Part shown: piece after piece, positions 6,986-9,378 of the stretch
Numbering within the stretch: position 1 is the stretch's first letter
Layout: every line of letters starts with the position of its first letter
Assembly (NCBI GenBank): GCA_947178685.1
Contig: CAMWZE010000037.1
Span: 1 to 9,378, forward strand
Length of the DNA stretch: 9,378 nt
Source of the DNA: an uncultured Porphyromonadaceae bacterium
GTDB taxonomy: Bacteria; Bacteroidota; Bacteroidia; Bacteroidales; Muribaculaceae
Direction: 5' to 3'
Made by a program: the position numbers and the translations under genes
The notes under the pieces: model-generated
Seen by the model: only the letters and a program-made list of their open reading frames with translations
Database searches by the model: none
Told to the model about the DNA's origin: nothing

Positions 6986-8011
6986 TCAGTCGATTATTTC
7001 ACACCAGCCGTGGGTGTCTGGTTCCTCGCCATATTGTATCGCGCGGATCTTATTATAGAGCTTGGTAGTGACAGGCCCGGCCTCACCATCCTCGGATATA
7101 ACATACTTGTCGCCGGTGTCGAGGTCGTCGATCTCAGACACGGGTGAGCATACGGCAGCAGTGCCGCATGCGGCTATCTCCTCAAACGATCCGAGCTCCT
7201 CGAGAGGCACATGGCGCTCCTCAACCTTCATGCCGAGGTCAAGGGCAAGCTGACGAAGGCTCTTGTTGGTGATGGATGGAAGGATGGATTCGCTGGCGGG
7301 GGTGACATAAGTGTTATCCTTGATGCCGAAGAAGTTGGCGGCACCACACTCGTCGATATATTTCTTCTCCTTGGGATCAAGGTAGAGCATTACCGAGTAG
7401 CCGAGTTCATGGGCTTTCTCGCCGGCTACGAGGGATGCGCCATAATTGCCGCCGGCCTTGATAGAACCGGTGCCCTTTGGAGCAACGCGGTCGTATTCAC
7501 GGCTGATGCAAACCTTTGTGGGTTTGAAGCCCTCCTTGAAGTAAGGACCTACGGGGGTGACGAGCATGATTACGAGATATTCCTTGGCCGGACTTACTCC
7601 GACGCGGGGAGAGATGCCTATCTCGAGCGGACGGATATAGAGGGAAGCGCCTGTGCCATAAGGAGGCACGAATCGTTCGTTAAGCTTAACCACTTTTCTT
7701 ACCATCTCGCAGAAGAGCTCCTCAGGCATCGGCTCCATTTTAAGCCCTTCGGCAGAGCGGATGAAGCGACGCGCATTCTCATCCATACGGAACACTCTCA
7801 CCTTGCCGTCTTTCCCACGGAAAGCCTTGAGACCTTCGAAGGCCTCCTGTCCATAGTGAAGACATGAGGCTGCGATGTGAAGAGGTATAAACTCGGAGTC
7901 GGAAACCTCGATTTCTCCCCACTTACCGTCTTTGAACGTACACCTTACATTGAAGTCTGTCTTTATATAGCTGAAGGATAGGTTGCTCCAGTCGATTTCA
8001 GTCTCTTTCAT
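6986..8011 (-). CDS. ilvE: Branched-chain amino-acid aminotransferase
   Basis: PLP-dependent fold-type IV transaminase that interconverts leucine, isoleucine and valine with their 2-oxo acids, using glutamate/2-oxoglutarate; the last step of branched-chain amino-acid synthesis. The 341 residues match the longer, eukaryote-like BCAT subgroup. Recognisable blocks are LHYGQEAFEGLKAFR (51-65), the substrate/PLP region YIRPLEIGIS (125-134), the catalytic lysine K185 in TGSIKAGGNYGASL, the YIDECGAANFFGI segment (218-230, with E221 contacting the PLP pyridine nitrogen in homologues), and ACGTAAVCSPV (281-291). The ATG at 8011 gives the expected N terminus. It is followed 15 bp later by the HD-domain gene. 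The 125 bp upstream contain no clear -33/-7 pair, so I cannot place the promoter, and I see no attenuator or leader peptide. Confidence 0.95.
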   Translation of the reverse strand: MKETEIDWSNLSFSYIKTDFNVRCTFKDGKWGEIEVSDSEFIPLHIAASCLHYGQEAFEGLKAFRGKDGKVRVFRMDENARRFIRSAEGLKMEPMPEELFCEMVRKVVKLNERFVPPYGTGASLYIRPLEIGISPRVGVSPAKEYLVIMLVTPVGPYFKEGFKPTKVCISREYDRVAPKGTGSIKAGGNYGASLVAGEKAHELGYSVMLYLDPKEKKYIDECGAANFFGIKDNTYVTPASESILPSITNKSLRQLALDLGMKVEERHVPLEELGSFEEIAACGTAAVCSPVSEIDDLDTGDKYVISEDGEAGPVTTKLYNKIRAIQYGEEPDTHGWCEIID

Positions 8012-8136
8012 ATTATGTTTAGTCGCTTAAAAAGATCTGTCAAGAACAACCGGAGAATGAGATGAGAAGTCATGTCGGAATCGGGTTGGTTGACACATCC
8101 TGCTATTAATAGATGATTTTTATTATTGCAACAAGG

Positions 8137-8475
8137 TCAAAGGGCAATCTTGCATGTGAGGTCGCCCACTTTTACGATATATACACCGTGGGCACCCACG
8201 GCCAATCTCGAGCTACCCGGGGAAAGGGTTTCGGATGAGACCACACGTCCGAGTATCGTGAACACCGTTATGTCAATTTCTATACCGGAGTTTACAATTA
8301 TGAACCCCGGGGCCGTAAGAATCTCTAAGTCGGCCTCCTTAGCCACAGTCTTAGCTTCTCTGATCTCAGACTTGACAGGTTCCCAACGGCTCACGCCGGG
8401 AGCGCCACATAAGCTTATGCTGGATGTGGCTATCATAAGAGGTAGTATGAATGTAAGGAGCCGTTTTCTTGTCAT
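8137..8475 (-). CDS. Small secreted protein with T9SS sorting-domain-like C terminus
   Basis: A 112-residue exported protein not recognised as a named family. The N terminus is a signal peptide: basic MTRKR, a hydrophobic core (about 6-20), and a likely signal peptidase I site near CGA/PG (24-27). Cysteine 23 follows S-L, so it is a poor lipobox. A short charged linker (about 28-49) leads to a beta-rich region (50-112) that resembles the Por-type secretion tail of type IX secretion substrates: VFTILGRVVSSETL (71-84) fits the usual V-x-GR-V strand, and GVYIVKVGDLTCKIAL (97-112) fits the usual final G-Y-I-V-K-V ... K-I strand. Nothing resembling a catalytic or binding cargo domain lies between signal and tail. 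It stands alone between the rpsA terminator and ilvE. A TATAAT at 8493-8498 is not the phylum's consensus, so its promoter is unclear. It may be a true mini-protein or the deleted remnant of a larger secreted protein. Confidence 0.75.
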   Translation of the reverse strand: MTRKRLLTFILPLMIATSSISLCGAPGVSRWEPVKSEIREAKTVAKEADLEILTAPGFIIVNSGIEIDITVFTILGRVVSSETLSPGSSRLAVGAHGVYIVKVGDLTCKIAL

Positions 8476-8542
8476 AGATCAGTGTGGAAGCGATTATAGA
8501 CAGAATTGATATTGCCTATCTTGCTTTGGAGCGTAAAATTAC

Positions 8543-8580
8543 AAAAAAAAATGGAAAAGCGGAAAGCTTTTCCATTTTTT
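8543..8580 (-). terminator. Rho-independent terminator of rpsA
   Basis: A perfect 15-bp inverted repeat (8546-8560 with 8566-8580) around a five-base loop, with A/T runs on both sides. On the minus strand the hairpin core AAAATGGAAAAGC ... GCTTTTCCATTTT is followed by further T residues and closes rpsA 37 bp after its stop. Because A and T runs flank it symmetrically it could also stop plus-strand transcripts. A smaller perfect repeat, AGTGC-N7-GCACT (8589-8605), sits between the stop codon and this hairpin. Confidence 0.9.
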
Positions 8581-8617
8581 ATAATGTAAGTGCCATATAA
8601 GCACTGAAGAGTCTTGA

Positions 8618-9378
8618 TTATTTGCCCTCTTTCTGCATCTGCTCTTTGAGAGCCTGAAGAGCACCGAGGTCGCCGAGAGTAGTTTTCTCGATCTGGGGAG
8701 TAGCGACAGTCTCTTCCTCGCGACGAGGTTTCTTGGCAGCGGGACGAGCGGCGCGAGCCTCAGCCTTGTTGGCATCTTCAGCGATGCGGCTGTGAGAAAG
8801 GATGATGCGCTTGCTGTCTTTGTTAAACTCGATAACCTTGAAGTTGAGCTTCTCGTCGAGTTTAGCCTGAGTGCCGTCTTCCTTAACGAGGTGTTTGGGA
8901 GTTGCGAAGCCCTCAACGCCATATTCGAGAGCGATAACGGCGCCCTTGTCGATCACCTCAGTGATAGTGCCCTCATGAACAGAGCCTACAGTGAAGATAG
9001 TCTCGAATACGTCCCAAGGATTCTCCTCGAGCTGCTTGTGGCCGAGAGAGAGACGACGGTTCTCTTTGTCGATCTCGAGAACCTGAACCTCGATATCGTT
9101 GCCCACCTGAGTGAACTCAGAGGGGTGTTTGATCTTCTTGGTCCAAGAGAGGTCGGAGATATGAATGAGGCCGTCTACGCCCTCCTCGATCTCAACGAAC
9201 ACGCCGAAGTTGGTGAAGTTGCGCACTTTGGCAGTGTGGCGAGAGCCGATAGCATACTTCTCTTCGATGTTCTCCCAGGGATCTTTCTTAAGCTGCTTGA
9301 TGCCGAGGCTCATCTTGCGGTCTTCGCGGTCGAGAGTGAGGACAACAGCCTCTACCTCGTCGCCCACCTTGAGGAAGT
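8618..9378 (-). CDS. rpsA: 30S ribosomal protein S1, C-terminal part
   Basis: The 5' part lies beyond the window; 252 residues remain and the frame stays open to the edge (FLKVGDEVEAVV), so the GTG at 9367 is an internal valine codon and not a start. S1 helps the small ribosomal subunit bind and unfold mRNA. The fragment holds the end of one S1 repeat (residues 1-33), one complete OB-fold repeat (about 40-115, with VRNFTNFGVFVEI and GLIHISDLSW), and a second, more divergent one (about 127-198, with EGTITEVIDKGAVIAL). Each repeat ends in the usual R-SLG-KQL or R-ILSHSRI motif. The tail is a charged, Ala/Arg/Glu-rich linker (about 199-230) followed by TTLGDLGALQALKEQMQ. The weak Shine-Dalgarno use of Bacteroidetes makes S1 important for initiation there. 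It ends in a strong terminator. Confidence 0.96.
   Translation of the reverse strand, partial: FLKVGDEVEAVVLTLDREDRKMSLGIKQLKKDPWENIEEKYAIGSRHTAKVRNFTNFGVFVEIEEGVDGLIHISDLSWTKKIKHPSEFTQVGNDIEVQVLEIDKENRRLSLGHKQLEENPWDVFETIFTVGSVHEGTITEVIDKGAVIALEYGVEGFATPKHLVKEDGTQAKLDEKLNFKVIEFNKDSKRIILSHSRIAEDANKAEARAARPAAKKPRREEETVATPQIEKTTLGDLGALQALKEQMQKEGK

Noticed and set aside
7211..7867. 218-codon open frame on the plus strand opposite ilvE
   Set aside because: Fully antisense to a clearly conserved enzyme gene, with no recognisable domain; a shadow of ilvE codon usage.
8404..8410. Lipoprotein signal in the small secreted protein (cysteine 23)
   Set aside because: The residue before the cysteine is leucine, not Gly, Ala or Ser, so the lipobox is poor; an ordinary signal peptide fits better.
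8493..8498. TATAAT sequence upstream of the small secreted protein as a -10 box
   Set aside because: Bacteroidetes primary promoters use TAnnTTTG with a -33 TTTG, and no suitable partner box is found at the right distance.
1..9378. CRISPR array, transposase, prophage, defence system, tRNA or rRNA
   Set aside because: No regular repeats, no mobile-element proteins and no RNA-gene signatures are visible; gene content is housekeeping throughout.

Overview
The window looks like chromosomal core sequence from a member of the Bacteroidales. Three things point there: a Bacteroidetes-type LptD, the zapA / rny / ricT order, and promoter elements of the Bacteroidetes type (a -33 TTTG box paired with a -7 TAnnTTTG box). 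The moderate GC content by eye and the protein style would suit Muribaculaceae or a related gut family, but that placement is inference. All convincing genes lie on the minus strand, so transcription runs from high to low coordinates. Both ends cut through genes: rpsA at the right, and a ricT-like gene at the left that ends in an early stop. The piece may therefore be a complete metagenomic contig.

In transcription order from the right edge: (1) the C-terminal part of rpsA (ribosomal protein S1), closed by a very strong hairpin terminator. (2) A small secreted protein of 112 residues, most of which resembles a type IX secretion C-terminal sorting domain with no cargo. (3) ilvE (branched-chain aminotransferase) followed 15 bp later by an uncharacterised HD-domain phosphohydrolase, probably one operon. 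(4) lptD, the large outer-membrane lipopolysaccharide assembly barrel, with its own -7 promoter element and a textbook Rho-independent terminator. (5) A short coiled-coil protein overlapping zapA (FtsZ-ring factor), driven by a well-formed Bacteroidetes promoter. (6) A 255-bp gene-free stretch holding a strong hairpin. (7) rny (RNase Y) and, 25 bp later, a ricT-like PSP1 protein.

The genes cover envelope biogenesis (lptD), division (zapA and its partner), RNA turnover (rny with ricT, whose Bacillus homologue works with RNase Y), translation (rpsA) and amino-acid metabolism (ilvE). I see no mobile element, CRISPR array, tRNA, rRNA or defence system. The window is mostly ordinary housekeeping. 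The items most worth a second look are the cargo-less sorting-domain protein, the zapA-rny gap, the broken end of ricT, and the coiled-coil partner of zapA.
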